Part shown: positions 37,007-45,180 of the stretch, in pieces
Position numbering within the stretch: the stretch's first letter is position 1
Layout of the letters: each line of letters begins with the position of its first letter
NCBI RefSeq assembly: GCF_003932855.1
Contig: NZ_RQYZ01000002.1
Span: forward strand, 62,001 to 126,000
Reading direction: 5' to 3'
DNA: 64,000 nt
From: Tessaracoccus sp. OH4464_COT-324
GTDB taxonomy: Bacteria; Actinomycetota; Actinomycetes; Propionibacteriales; Propionibacteriaceae
The notes under the pieces: generated by a model
What the model saw: only the letters and a program-made list of their open reading frames with translations
The model's database searches: none
Told to the model about the DNA's origin: nothing
Translations under genes and position numbers: made by a program

Positions 37007-37869
37007 GCGGCCACGTAGAGCGGGCAGAGCGAGTGCGCCATAAGTCCGCGCATCAGGCCGCCCAACTGCACTCCGGGGAAAGCTGAGTCGCTGATACCCA
37101 GCACGAGCAGGTCGTAGTTCTTGGAGCGGTTGACGAACTCGTTGATTGGGCTGTCCGCCACCACCACGATCTCGTATTCCACCTCGGGGAAGCGCTCGCC
37201 GATCGGCTCAGCCACCGCGGTGAGCCCGCCTTCAGCGAACTGGATCTGCTCCTGTAGTTGCGCCGGGGAGAGCTTGGGGCCGAAGATGCCGACCGGCGGT
37301 TGGATCACATGCACGATCTCCAGCTTCGATTTGTGCAGTGTGGCCTGGCGGAAACCTGCCTCCAGCGTGACCTGCGCCCCCGGGGTGGTGTTTACGCCAA
37401 CACCGATCAGGCGCTTGTCGCCCACATCGTCGGGATTGGCCGCTGCGGAGATCACGACGACGGGGCAAGCCGCATTCGCCACCACCGCCACAGAGGTGGA
37501 ACCGACAAACATCCGCTCAAGTCCGCTCGCGGCCCGCCTACCCATCACAACGAGCGCCGCGACCTCGCTCAGCCGCGACAACACCCCACTGGGCGTACCC
37601 ATGAGCACCTCGGTGCGAATCCGATCCTCGGGCATCCCGTTTGCCATGGCGTGCCGTTTCGCCGCCTCGTTGGCCGCCATGCCTGCCTCGTGCAGCACCT
37701 CAGGGTCGTACATAACCCCCCAAGCGCCTGCCATGAGTGTGTCATCCACGGCGTTCGCGAGCAGCAACTCGGCTCCGATCAGCTGTGCGATACCCGCGCC
37801 GTACTTGACCGCCCGCAGCCCGTCCTCGCTGCCGTCCACCCCGACGACAACCAGCTCATTCTCGCTCAT
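37003..37869 (-). CDS. Tandem-domain universal stress protein
   Basis: 288 residues with two UspA domains. The first (residues 1-145) carries the ATP-binding pattern GRRAASGLERMFVGSTS, followed by CPVVVI. The second (150-285) has a looser version, LGISDSAFPGVQLGG, and may not bind ATP. It resembles the mycobacterial two-domain USPs linked to dormancy and low oxygen. ATG 37869 is chosen because AGGAG lies 8 nt upstream and homologues start with MSENELVVVGVDGSE; the longer frame is an overlap into the upstream gene. It overlaps that gene by 14 nt and hrpA by 4 nt. Confidence 0.9.
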   Translation of the reverse strand: MSENELVVVGVDGSEDGLRAVKYGAGIAQLIGAELLLANAVDDTLMAGAWGVMYDPEVLHEAGMAANEAAKRHAMANGMPEDRIRTEVLMGTPSGVLSRLSEVAALVVMGRRAASGLERMFVGSTSVAVVANAACPVVVISAAANPDDVGDKRLIGVGVNTTPGAQVTLEAGFRQATLHKSKLEIVHVIQPPVGIFGPKLSPAQLQEQIQFAEGGLTAVAEPIGERFPEVEYEIVVVADSPINEFVNRSKNYDLLVLGISDSAFPGVQLGGLMRGLMAHSLCPLYVAA

Positions 37870-38263
37870 GTCGGCGTCTCCTAACTCCCGAGATAACTCG
37901 CCCGGAAAGCTGATCCGGGACAATCATGACAGCAATTTTACGCCCGTCGTCCAGCCAGGTTACGGAGGGAAACTCTCCTTCGGCTACCTGGGCGCTTCCC
38001 TTCACCAGCACCGTCCAACCGACCGCCGATTCGCAATCGATGTCGTCCACCTGGAAGGAGACGCGCTGCCCCGTCACCTCCATGAGAGGCGATCCTTCCG
38101 CAGTGTGGAAAATGATCCGATCATCCACCAGTTGATAATTGACGGGCACGACGACGATCCCCTCCTGCGCGAGCCACGCCACGCGGCCGACATCAGCGTC
38201 ACCCAGCAGTTCCAGGCACTCCTGTGCGGAAAGCCGCACGAAATACGTTTCGTCTTCGTACAT
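37856..38263 (-). CDS. Pyridoxamine 5'-phosphate oxidase-like flavoprotein
   Basis: 135 residues, a split-barrel FMN/F420-binding protein: GRVAWLAQEGIVVVPVNYQLVDD near residue 22, then IIFHTAEGSPLMEV and GWTVLVKGSAQV. Many actinobacterial homologues sit beside usp genes and reduce small molecules or bind flavin or F420; the substrate is unknown. ATG 38263 is set by a leaderless promoter (TAGACT 7 nt upstream). It overlaps the usp gene by 14 nt. Confidence 0.85.
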   Translation of the reverse strand: MYEDETYFVRLSAQECLELLGDADVGRVAWLAQEGIVVVPVNYQLVDDRIIFHTAEGSPLMEVTGQRVSFQVDDIDCESAVGWTVLVKGSAQVAEGEFPSVTWLDDGRKIAVMIVPDQLSGRVISGVRRRRHERE

Positions 38264-38270
38264 GGTCGCA

Positions 38271-38276
38271 AGTCTA
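38271..38276 (-). promoter_or_regulatory. -10 box TAGACT of the PNPOx-like/usp/hrpA operon
   Basis: On the minus strand TAGACT ends 7 nt before ATG 38263 with no Shine-Dalgarno sequence, so the mRNA should begin at the start codon. Confidence 0.6.
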
Positions 38277-38444
38277 GGGCCTGTTTCGGCAACCCCGCTG
38301 GGGAGAGAAGGCTCCGTGTGGGGCGAACCGGTCCTCAGCCCTTGCCTCTCGCACCCGACATACAGAACAACTCGGTGCTCGGCGAGGGCCAGGCCCCGAT
38401 CTGGCATACCGAAGACCGATAGCTACCGGGGCAGGATTCAGTGT

Positions 38445-39335
38445 TCAGCTGGGACCAAAGGTAGTTCGCCCGCCAAGCTTTGCTGCCAGGTCATCGTCAA
38501 TACCATCCGCTATCTGCGCGATGATCTTCAATGCGAAATCCATGTGCGCCGGGACAAAAGGTTTGGCCGGAACCGACAACTGCACGTACACCCGGTCACG
38601 ATGCAGGGCGAAACGTCCATAGCGGCTCTCCACGTTCAGATCGTTGAGCACCTCGCAGGTGCGTGACCGCCCCGAAACATCGTGCACAAGTGGTGAGAAG
38701 AGCACCACCTCAGCCGCGTCAGGGGTGGAGCGCAGGAAGACCATCGTCGACCCGACGCGGATAGCGACGTCCCCCTCCGGATCCCGCAGCGCGGGATGCC
38801 TGAACAGCCGCTCCAGGTGCGCGTCGATCAGTTCGTCCAACTCGCGACGCCCCTTAGGCATCACCGCAACCTCCTCCGGCCGCAGCTGCTCTGGGGTGTG
38901 CCAGGACACGAAACCGCTCAGCACCTCCTTCAGGTGGTCCGGCTCCAGAAAAACCGGATGAATCACGTCGAACACCTGCCGCATGGTGGCGGTAGTGAGT
39001 ACGGCGAGAAAGCCAGTCTCCTCCTGGTCGCACTCGGCGACGATGTCGCCGTCGTCGCGAACCGTCCAGCCGAGCTTCGCCAGAAGAGGCAGCTCATCCT
39101 GAGCAGGATCCGTGGTTCCCGGCGCAGTGAGGCCACTAACCACGTGAGCAGAGACCCGCTGATCTGCCGCAGAGAAGCGGATGGCAGGCACCTCACCGGA
39201 GACGAGACCGCGCGCGACCGAGATTGTGAGGTCCGAGGACTGGTCCATGACGGACAGCACCTCCGCCAGGTTTGCGGTGAACTGCATCCAGGCGCTGGAA
39301 GTGGCGGAGTCGATATCGAAGTTCTCTAGGTCCAT
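38445..39335 (-). CDS. TY-Chap (T3SS/YbjN-like chaperone) family protein
   Basis: 296 residues. It resembles actinobacterial TY-Chap proteins, built of repeated YbjN/CesT-like domains: an N-terminal domain with WMQFTANLAEVLSVMDQSSDLTISV (1-100), then LLAKLGWTVRDDGDIVAE (middle), and a C-terminal YbjN-like half with RVGSTMVFLRSTPDAAEVVLFSPLV and CEVLNDLNVESRYGRFALHRDRVYVQLSVPA. Such domains are thought to act as protein-binding chaperones; no enzymatic motif is seen. ATG 39335 follows GAGGAGG by 5 nt. Adjacent genes are divergent or independent. Confidence 0.7.
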   Translation of the reverse strand: MDLENFDIDSATSSAWMQFTANLAEVLSVMDQSSDLTISVARGLVSGEVPAIRFSAADQRVSAHVVSGLTAPGTTDPAQDELPLLAKLGWTVRDDGDIVAECDQEETGFLAVLTTATMRQVFDVIHPVFLEPDHLKEVLSGFVSWHTPEQLRPEEVAVMPKGRRELDELIDAHLERLFRHPALRDPEGDVAIRVGSTMVFLRSTPDAAEVVLFSPLVHDVSGRSRTCEVLNDLNVESRYGRFALHRDRVYVQLSVPAKPFVPAHMDFALKIIAQIADGIDDDLAAKLGGRTTFGPS

Positions 39336-39390
39336 GGTGGCCTCCTCGGAAGCCAACCTAGCAGCATCCAGGCCACCGAGAGCATCGGGT

Positions 39391-39396
39391 TACAAT
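39391..39396 (+). promoter_or_regulatory. -10 box TACAAT of a leaderless DedA-like mRNA
   Basis: TACAAT lies 6 nt before the GTG at 39403, with no Shine-Dalgarno sequence between them. Confidence 0.6.
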
Positions 39397-39402
39397 GCTG
39401 CT

Positions 39403-39924
39403 GTGCATATTGTTTTGCCTCTCGAAGCGCAGTGGTGGAACCCGATGTCCTGGACTGAGGCGCCACTTGCGCTCGTGGTTGGCGCGCTCTGGCTCATCTC
39501 CATGCTTCGATCCAACGGAACCTATTGGATCGGGCGCATGGTCGCACGCGGCACAGGGCAGAGCAGGTGGCGAGGGTTGCTGGAGTCTCGACACTATCGT
39601 CGCGCACAGAACTGGCTGAACCAATGGGGGCCATTGGCGGTGGTCATGTGTTTCCTCACCATTGGCTTGCTGACCATGGTCAATCTCGCCGCCGGCATCA
39701 CCCGCATGAGCCTACCGCGCTACTTGGTTTCGGTTTCCATTGGATGCCTCATCTGGGCGATGATTTACGGAACCGTCGGTTTCATCGGATTCGTAGCCAT
39801 CGCCAAACTCTGGGAGCTCTCCCCAGCGTCAGTCCTCGGCCTTAGCGCCCTGCTCGTTGGAGCGGTCTGCTACCTGTGGTTCAGCAGCAGGCGCCGCCGC
39901 AGCATGGCGGCCGCCCAGGCGTGA
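39403..39924 (+). CDS. Short DedA-like (VTT domain) membrane protein
   Basis: 173 residues with about four hydrophobic segments: PLALVVGALWLISMLRSN, WGPLAVVMCFLTIGLLTMVNLAAG, YLVSVSIGCLIWAMIYGTVGF and LGLSALLVGAVCYLWF. The order of a charged RxxNWLNQWGP loop, a glycine-rich helix pair and IGCLIWAMIYG resembles the second half of DedA/SNARE-associated membrane proteins, which flip undecaprenyl or other lipids. The N-terminal re-entrant loop of full DedA proteins is short. The GTG start is set by the leaderless -10 box. Convergent with ilvD, 1 nt apart. Confidence 0.65.
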   Translation: MHIVLPLEAQWWNPMSWTEAPLALVVGALWLISMLRSNGTYWIGRMVARGTGQSRWRGLLESRHYRRAQNWLNQWGPLAVVMCFLTIGLLTMVNLAAGITRMSLPRYLVSVSIGCLIWAMIYGTVGFIGFVAIAKLWELSPASVLGLSALLVGAVCYLWFSSRRRRSMAAAQA

Positions 39925-39925
39925 C

Positions 39926-41767
39926 TCAGATATCCTGCCGTCTGGCGGCCCCCTTGTCCGCGGATTGCGCCAGCGCCCCGTAGATCTGCAGCGCGCGCGA
40001 CACACTTCGCTCCCGATTGGCCGGACGCCATCCTCGCTCATCCTGCTTCACCCGCCTGGCGAACAACTCCTCGTCGCTCACGTTAAGGGTAATCGTGCGG
40101 TTCGGGATCGAAACAGTGATTGTGTCTCCGTCTTGGACCAGGCCGATCGCCCCACCTGAGGCAGCTTCCGGAGACACGTGTCCGATAGACAGTCCGGAGG
40201 AGCCACCGGAGAATCGACCATCCGTGATGAGCGCGCACTTCGGGCCCAGGCCGACCCCCTTTAGATAGGACGTGGGATACAGCATCTCTTGCATCCCCGG
40301 TCCGCCTTTGGGGCCCTCGTAGCGCACGACGACGAAGTCTCCCTCGCTGACACGCCCGCCCAGGATCGCGTCCACGGCTTCCGTTTCCGACTCCGTCACC
40401 ACAGCGGTTCCGGTAAATTCCCACTGGTGCTCCGGGACCCCCGCAGTCTTCACTATGGCACCGTCCGGCGCCAGATTGCCCTTCAGCACAGCCAGCCCAC
40501 CGTCCACGGTGTAGGCATGCCCAAGCGAACGGATGCAGCCGCCCTGAGCGTCGGTGTCCAGCGTCTCCCACCGGTTCGTCGTGGAAAAAGCCTCGGTGGT
40601 ACGAACTCCCCCGGGCGCTGCGTGGAACAGCTCCACCGCCTCTGGCAGCGGCTGGGCACCTCGGATGTCCCAGCGAGTCAGCCACTCGTCGAGGCTCCCG
40701 GAATGAATCGAGTGCTGCGCAGCCAGCTTTCCACCCCGATGCAGTTCGCCGAGCAGCGCCGGGATTCCCCCTGCACGGTGCACGTCCTCCATGTGGTACC
40801 GCTCCGAGTTCGGCGCCACCTTCGCCAAGCAGGGCACTTCACGGCTGATCGCGTCGATGTCATCCATGGTGAAATCGACGCCCGCTTCCTGAGCCGCAGC
40901 CAGCAGATGAAGTACGGTGTTCGTGGATCCCCCCATGGCGACGTCCAACTTCATCGCGTTCGCGAAGGCTTCCTTAGTGGCGATGTTTCTCGGCAGGATG
41001 GATTTATCCTCGGTTGCGTAGTAGCGGTGGGCCAACTCGACCACCAGTTTCCCTGCCTGGGTGAACAAACCCTTACGCGCCGCGTGTGTGGCCAGAGTGG
41101 AGCCGTTACCCGGCAGCGCGAGGCCGATTGCTTCCATCAAGCAGTTCATCGAATTGGCGGTGAACATCCCGGAGCAGGAGCCGCACGTCGGACAGGCGTT
41201 GGCCTCGATCCGGCCCAACTCGGCATCGGAGACCGCGTCGTCAACGGAGGCGTACATGGTGTGTACCAGGTTCAGGTTGGTGGTGACGCTGCCGTCGTCG
41301 CGCACCACCGCTTTCCCGGCTTCCATCGGGCCGCCGGAGACGAACACCGTCGGGATGTTCAGCCTGAGCGCGGCCAGGAACATGCCGGGCGTGATTTTGT
41401 CACAGTTGGAGATACACACCAGCGCGTCCGCACAGTGTGCATTCACCATGTACTCGATGGAGTCTGCGATCAATTCGCGGCTAGGCAGCGAATAAAGCAT
41501 CCCGCCGTGCCCCATCGCGATACCGTCATCCACGGCGATGGTGTTGAACTCACGACCGACGCCGCCCGCCGAGGCGATCGCGTCGCTCACCAACCGCCCC
41601 ATGTCGCGCAGGTGAACGTGCCCCGGGACGAACTGGGTGAAGGAGTTCGCGACGGCGATGATTGGTTTGCCAAAGTCGTTCTCTGTCATCCCGGTCGCCC
41701 GCCAGAGGGCGCGGGCACCAGCCATGTTTCGACCGTGGGTGCTGGTTCTGGATCTCAGTTCTGGCAC
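39926..41767 (-). CDS. ilvD: Dihydroxy-acid dehydratase
   Basis: 613 residues, IlvD of the E. coli length class. It dehydrates 2,3-dihydroxy-3-methyl acids in isoleucine and valine synthesis. Iron-sulfur cysteines lie in [13 protein letters not shown] (about residue 115) and [16 protein letters not shown] (about 190); [18 protein letters not shown] near 505 is the C-terminal signature. GTG 41767 is chosen because AGGAG lies 5 nt upstream; a GTG at 41794 would lie inside the terminator hairpin of the preceding operon. It stands downstream of the ABC operon, separated by that hairpin. Confidence 0.94.
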   Translation of the reverse strand: MPELRSRTSTHGRNMAGARALWRATGMTENDFGKPIIAVANSFTQFVPGHVHLRDMGRLVSDAIASAGGVGREFNTIAVDDGIAMGHGGMLYSLPSRELIADSIEYMVNAHCADALVCISNCDKITPGMFLAALRLNIPTVFVSGGPMEAGKAVVRDDGSVTTNLNLVHTMYASVDDAVSDAELGRIEANACPTCGSCSGMFTANSMNCLMEAIGLALPGNGSTLATHAARKGLFTQAGKLVVELAHRYYATEDKSILPRNIATKEAFANAMKLDVAMGGSTNTVLHLLAAAQEAGVDFTMDDIDAISREVPCLAKVAPNSERYHMEDVHRAGGIPALLGELHRGGKLAAQHSIHSGSLDEWLTRWDIRGAQPLPEAVELFHAAPGGVRTTEAFSTTNRWETLDTDAQGGCIRSLGHAYTVDGGLAVLKGNLAPDGAIVKTAGVPEHQWEFTGTAVVTESETEAVDAILGGRVSEGDFVVVRYEGPKGGPGMQEMLYPTSYLKGVGLGPKCALITDGRFSGGSSGLSIGHVSPEAASGGAIGLVQDGDTITVSIPNRTITLNVSDEELFARRVKQDERGWRPANRERSVSRALQIYGALAQSADKGAARRQDI

Positions 41768-41786
41768 GCTGTCTCCTGGAAATGTC

Positions 41787-41817
41787 GGGGGCACTAGCCC
41801 GAAAGACTAGTGCCCCC
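41787..41817 (-). terminator. Hairpin at the end of the GNB-uptake operon, upstream of ilvD
   Basis: GGGGGCACTAG (41787-41797) pairs perfectly with CTAGTGCCCCC (41807-41817) around a 9-nt loop. It lies between the last permease stop and the ilvD start, 20 nt before the latter, so it may terminate the sugar operon or attenuate read-through into ilvD. Confidence 0.75.
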
Positions 41818-41840
41818 GAAGCGGAAATGTTGACTCCTGC

Positions 41841-42734
41841 TCAACCCTTGACCGCCCCAGCGGCCAGGCCAGACTGCCAGAAGCGCTGCAGAAGCAGGAA
41901 CAGGATCACAAGCGGAATGACGCCAAGCAGCGCACCCAGCATGACGGCGCCCTTATCGGGGTCGAAGTAGGACATCATGCCGTACAGACCTTGGGTGACC
42001 GGCTTGAGTTGGTTGTCATTCAGCATCATCAACGGCAGCAGGAAGTTGTTCCACGTGGCCACGAAGATGAACAGGAAGATCGTCACCATGGCCGGGGCAA
42101 GTAGCCTGAGCACCATCGTGAAGAAGATGCGGAACTCTCCCGACCCGTCGATGCGCGCCGCCTCCAGTAGCTCCGTCGGAACCGACGATTCTGCGTAGAC
42201 GCTCCCCAGGAAGACCCCGAATGGGCTGACCATCGATGGGATGAGAATCGCCCAGACGGAGTTCGTCAGACCGATCGACTGGAACATTACGTAGAGCGGA
42301 ATGGTGAGCAGGGCCACTGGCATGAGCAGGCCGCTCATGATCACACCGAGCATTGCCTTCCTTCCGGGGAAGGCGAACTTCGCCAGGGCATAGCCGCAGG
42401 CCACGGAAAGCAGCGTGCCAAGCACGGCAGAGGTGGTGGCATAGAACAGGGAGTTCAGCACCCAGCGCGGGAATAGCCCCTGGGTAACGCCCATGAGGCT
42501 GTCCCAGTTTTCCGCCCAGTTGAGTTCGCCGAAAGCAAAGCCACCCGTCCTGATCAAGTCGCTGTTGTTCTTCGACGAGGCGACGATCATCCAGACGATG
42601 GGCAGCAGGAAGTACAACCCCACGAAAGCCAGCAGCACCTGGGTCAGCAGGCGCGAGGAGAGCTTCGGCGCGATCGAACGCGGCGGAACACCTTCCTTGG
42701 ACGGGCGGAAGCCACGAATCGTTGACTCGGTCAC
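41841..42734 (-). CDS. Carbohydrate ABC transporter permease, MalG type
   Basis: 297 residues, six predicted membrane helices, beginning VLLAFVGLYFLLPIVWMIVAS. The cytoplasmic EAA loop ELLEAARIDGSGEFRIFFTMVLRLLAPA (about residues 195-220) contacts the ATPase. It forms the inner-membrane channel with the MalF-type permease encoded just upstream (1 nt between stop and start). No ATPase gene is nearby, as is usual for actinobacterial sugar importers that share an MsiK-type ATPase. Predicted cargo is the galacto-N-biose/lacto-N-biose class, from operon context. Confidence 0.92.
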   Translation of the reverse strand: MTESTIRGFRPSKEGVPPRSIAPKLSSRLLTQVLLAFVGLYFLLPIVWMIVASSKNNSDLIRTGGFAFGELNWAENWDSLMGVTQGLFPRWVLNSLFYATTSAVLGTLLSVACGYALAKFAFPGRKAMLGVIMSGLLMPVALLTIPLYVMFQSIGLTNSVWAILIPSMVSPFGVFLGSVYAESSVPTELLEAARIDGSGEFRIFFTMVLRLLAPAMVTIFLFIFVATWNNFLLPLMMLNDNQLKPVTQGLYGMMSYFDPDKGAVMLGALLGVIPLVILFLLLQRFWQSGLAAGAVKG

Positions 42735-42735
42735 G

Positions 42736-43650
42736 TTAGTCCACCTTTCGCTGAACCATGAAATAAACCACTGCGAGGACCCCCGCGATCAGCGCCATCA
42801 GGATGGAAACTGCCGACGCCGGACCGGCCCCACCGTCCAGGCGATAAAGGACGTCGAAGGTCATGGTCATCGGCGTATACTCCGCTGTCATCCACGGGGC
42901 TTGGGTGCGCAGTACGGTGGGTTCGTTGAACAGCTGGATCGTGCCGATGATCGACAGCAGCACCGCGAGCAGCGCCGCGCCGCGAACCATGGGGATCTTG
43001 ATCTTGGTGGTTATCTGCCAGCCGGAGGCACCGTCGATCCGCGCGGCCTCATAGAGATCATGAGGAATGGCCTGCAGCGCGGCCAGGAAAATCAACATGT
43101 TGTAGCCCATGAATGTCCATGTGGTCATGTTGGCCATTGAGAACAGGATCGTCTGCGGTGCCAGCAGGAACGGGTACTCGCCAAGGCTGCCGAGGTATCC
43201 GGCAAAGGGCGACACCTCGGGGACATACATGTAGACCCACATGATCGCCGCGATCAGGCCCGGGACCGCGTAGGGCAGGAAATATAGCAGCCGCCACAGG
43301 CCCGGCTTCCGCACCAGATAGGAGTCCAGCAACAGCGCCAAGAACAGTGCCCCAAAGATCATGATCGGGATTTGGAAAGCCCCAAATAGGACGACGTTTA
43401 GCATCCCTTGCCAGAAGGCACTGTTGGACGCAGCCTCGACGAAATTCTGGAAACCCACGTAGTTCAGCTGCGGCTCGCCCCCACCATAAGCGCCACCTCC
43501 GCTCGCTTGCAGCTTGAAGAACGCGCTGTAAATGGACACACCGATAGGCACCATGAACACGAAGCAGAACAGCGCGAAGAATGGTGCGGCAAACACCCAC
43601 CCCGTGACAGCTTGGTGGCGGGCCTGATTGCTCACTTTGGTTTTGGCCAT
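42736..43650 (-). CDS. Carbohydrate ABC transporter permease, MalF type
   Basis: 304 residues, six helices: VFAAPFFALFCFVFMVPIGVSIY first, with the EAA loop DLYEAARIDGASGWQITTKIKIP near residue 195-220. It pairs with the MalG-type permease. ATG 43650 is chosen because AGGGG lies 6 nt upstream; a TTG two codons earlier is possible. The gene follows the solute-binding protein after a strong 16-bp hairpin. Confidence 0.93.
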   Translation of the reverse strand: MAKTKVSNQARHQAVTGWVFAAPFFALFCFVFMVPIGVSIYSAFFKLQASGGGAYGGGEPQLNYVGFQNFVEAASNSAFWQGMLNVVLFGAFQIPIMIFGALFLALLLDSYLVRKPGLWRLLYFLPYAVPGLIAAIMWVYMYVPEVSPFAGYLGSLGEYPFLLAPQTILFSMANMTTWTFMGYNMLIFLAALQAIPHDLYEAARIDGASGWQITTKIKIPMVRGAALLAVLLSIIGTIQLFNEPTVLRTQAPWMTAEYTPMTMTFDVLYRLDGGAGPASAVSILMALIAGVLAVVYFMVQRKVD

Positions 43651-43668
43651 TCTCAACCCCTAAGTCGA

Positions 43669-43704
43669 CAGTTCGGCCCGAGCCCTGGGGCTCGGGCCGA
43701 ACTG
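43669..43704 (-). terminator. Perfect 16-bp intra-operon hairpin between binding protein and permeases
   Basis: CAGTTCGGCCCGAGCC (43669-43684) pairs perfectly with 43689-43704 around a 4-nt loop. It lies between the solute-binding protein stop and the MalF-type start. Such structures stabilise the upstream mRNA or partly terminate transcription, so the binding protein is made in excess over the permeases. Confidence 0.8.
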
Positions 43705-43711
43705 TGGTTCA

Positions 43712-45061
43712 TCAGTTCTCTGCAACCTGCAGGTTGAAGCCCTTGAGGGTCTCAACCGCCGTCTTCTGGGCCTCGGTGAACACGTCAGCCAGCTTGCCCT
43801 CGCCATTCGCAGCCTTGGTGGCCGCGGTCACCATCGGCTTCACGACCGCGGAGTAGCCCGGCATGTACACGAAGTTCGGGTTCATGGCGGAAGCCGCAGT
43901 GGCGAGTTCCTTCATGACATCCTGGCCGCCGAACTGCTTCTTGGTCTTCTCCGGGGTGGCCGGTGCGTCCTTGGTGGCCAGCACGAGGCCCTGGGTTGCC
44001 AGGTCCTCGATCTGGGTGTTGAACCAGTGGTTGAACTTCATGGCCTCGGCGGAGTGCTTGCAGCCCTTGAGGACGGCCACGCCCGATCCGCCGTCGGGGC
44101 CGCTCATCATGCCCTTGCCGAAATCAGGCAGCTGAGCGACGCGCCACTGACCCTCAGCCGGGGTGCCGTCGAGTACGTCGAGCGCAAAACCGAACTCCCA
44201 AGCCGCCGCGACGTGGCCGATCAGCTTGCCATCCGTCAGCGCCTTGTCAAAGCTGGGATCCCAGCGCTGGGCGACGAGCACGCTCTTCTTGTCCAGCATC
44301 TCCTGCCAGAAATCGGCGACAACCTTCGACTCGGGGCCATCAACGTTCAGCACCCACTTGTCGTTCTCGACCTTGAACCAGGTACCGCCAGCGGCTGCGG
44401 CCTGACCAGACAGCCAGTAGCCGGCCTCATCCGGGGTGAATGCCGCGATGTAGCGCCCGCCTGCCGCAGCCTTCTCAGCAGCAGCCTTAAACTCGTCCAG
44501 GGTCTTCGGCACCTCAATGCCGAGGGCTTTGAACTCGGCCTCGTTGTAGAAGTACACCAGCGGCCCGGTGTCCTGCGGCAGTCCCACGCTCTTGCCAGCC
44601 ACGGTCATCTGGGCGACCGGTCCCGCGGCGAAGGAATCCTTGTACTTGCCAGCCTCGCTCGTGACGTCCTCGAACATGCCCTTCACGAACAGTTCGGGAA
44701 CCTCGCCGTAGCCGACCTGCGCAAGGCACGGCGCGGTGCCAGCCTTGACATCCTGTTCCAGCTTGGTGATCAGCTCAGCTGCCTTGCCGTCCCACTTGGT
44801 GGCCTTAACCTGGATCTTCGGGTTTTCCTTGTTCCACTTCTCGACGATCTTGGCAACCTTCACCATGTTGTCCTTGTCGGGCAGGCGGTGAACGTACTCG
44901 ATCGAAACCGGCTCGGCTGGCTCGGCAGGGGCCGAGGACTCGGGAGCCTTCGACGCGCTCGCGGAAGCAGAGGTCTGCTCGGTGGTCTGAGGGCCACACG
45001 CGCTCAGGCCCAGTGCGGCCACCGCGAGGAGGGCCACAGAAGTGGACAGTGCCTTCTTCAT
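43712..45061 (-). CDS. Carbohydrate ABC transporter solute-binding lipoprotein
   Basis: 449 residues. A lipoprotein signal peptide (MKKALSTSVALLAVAALGL, then SAC lipobox with Cys at about 22) is followed by a Ser/Ala/Pro-rich tether and a type I sugar-binding (SBP_bac_1) domain: LITKLEQDVKAGTAPCLAQVGY and LPQDTGPLVYFYNEAEF. The mature protein is membrane-anchored outside. Operon context with the GH112 phosphorylase and two permeases parallels the bifidobacterial GNB/LNB-binding importer. The start is ATG 45061 because the signal peptide begins there. Confidence 0.93.
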   Translation of the reverse strand: MKKALSTSVALLAVAALGLSACGPQTTEQTSASASASKAPESSAPAEPAEPVSIEYVHRLPDKDNMVKVAKIVEKWNKENPKIQVKATKWDGKAAELITKLEQDVKAGTAPCLAQVGYGEVPELFVKGMFEDVTSEAGKYKDSFAAGPVAQMTVAGKSVGLPQDTGPLVYFYNEAEFKALGIEVPKTLDEFKAAAEKAAAGGRYIAAFTPDEAGYWLSGQAAAAGGTWFKVENDKWVLNVDGPESKVVADFWQEMLDKKSVLVAQRWDPSFDKALTDGKLIGHVAAAWEFGFALDVLDGTPAEGQWRVAQLPDFGKGMMSGPDGGSGVAVLKGCKHSAEAMKFNHWFNTQIEDLATQGLVLATKDAPATPEKTKKQFGGQDVMKELATAASAMNPNFVYMPGYSAVVKPMVTAATKAANGEGKLADVFTEAQKTAVETLKGFNLQVAEN

Positions 45062-45180
45062 GGTTTGGATTCCCCAATCTACATTGATACTTGCAGGAAT
45101 GCTTGCCTGCACAGTCTAGGTTTTCTACCTGTATTAATCACCAACTGAACGTTTATGTTGCTCAGTTGTCCGGAGCCACG
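45062..45180 (-). promoter_or_regulatory. gnpA to binding-protein gap with possible internal promoter
   Basis: 119 bases. On the minus strand a TAGACT -10-like box is at 45113-45118, about 52 nt before the ATG, but no good -35 is visible. GCAGG (45093-45097) and CCTGC (45106-45110) form a small inverted repeat. An internal promoter would let the binding protein be expressed independently of gnpA. Confidence 0.4.
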
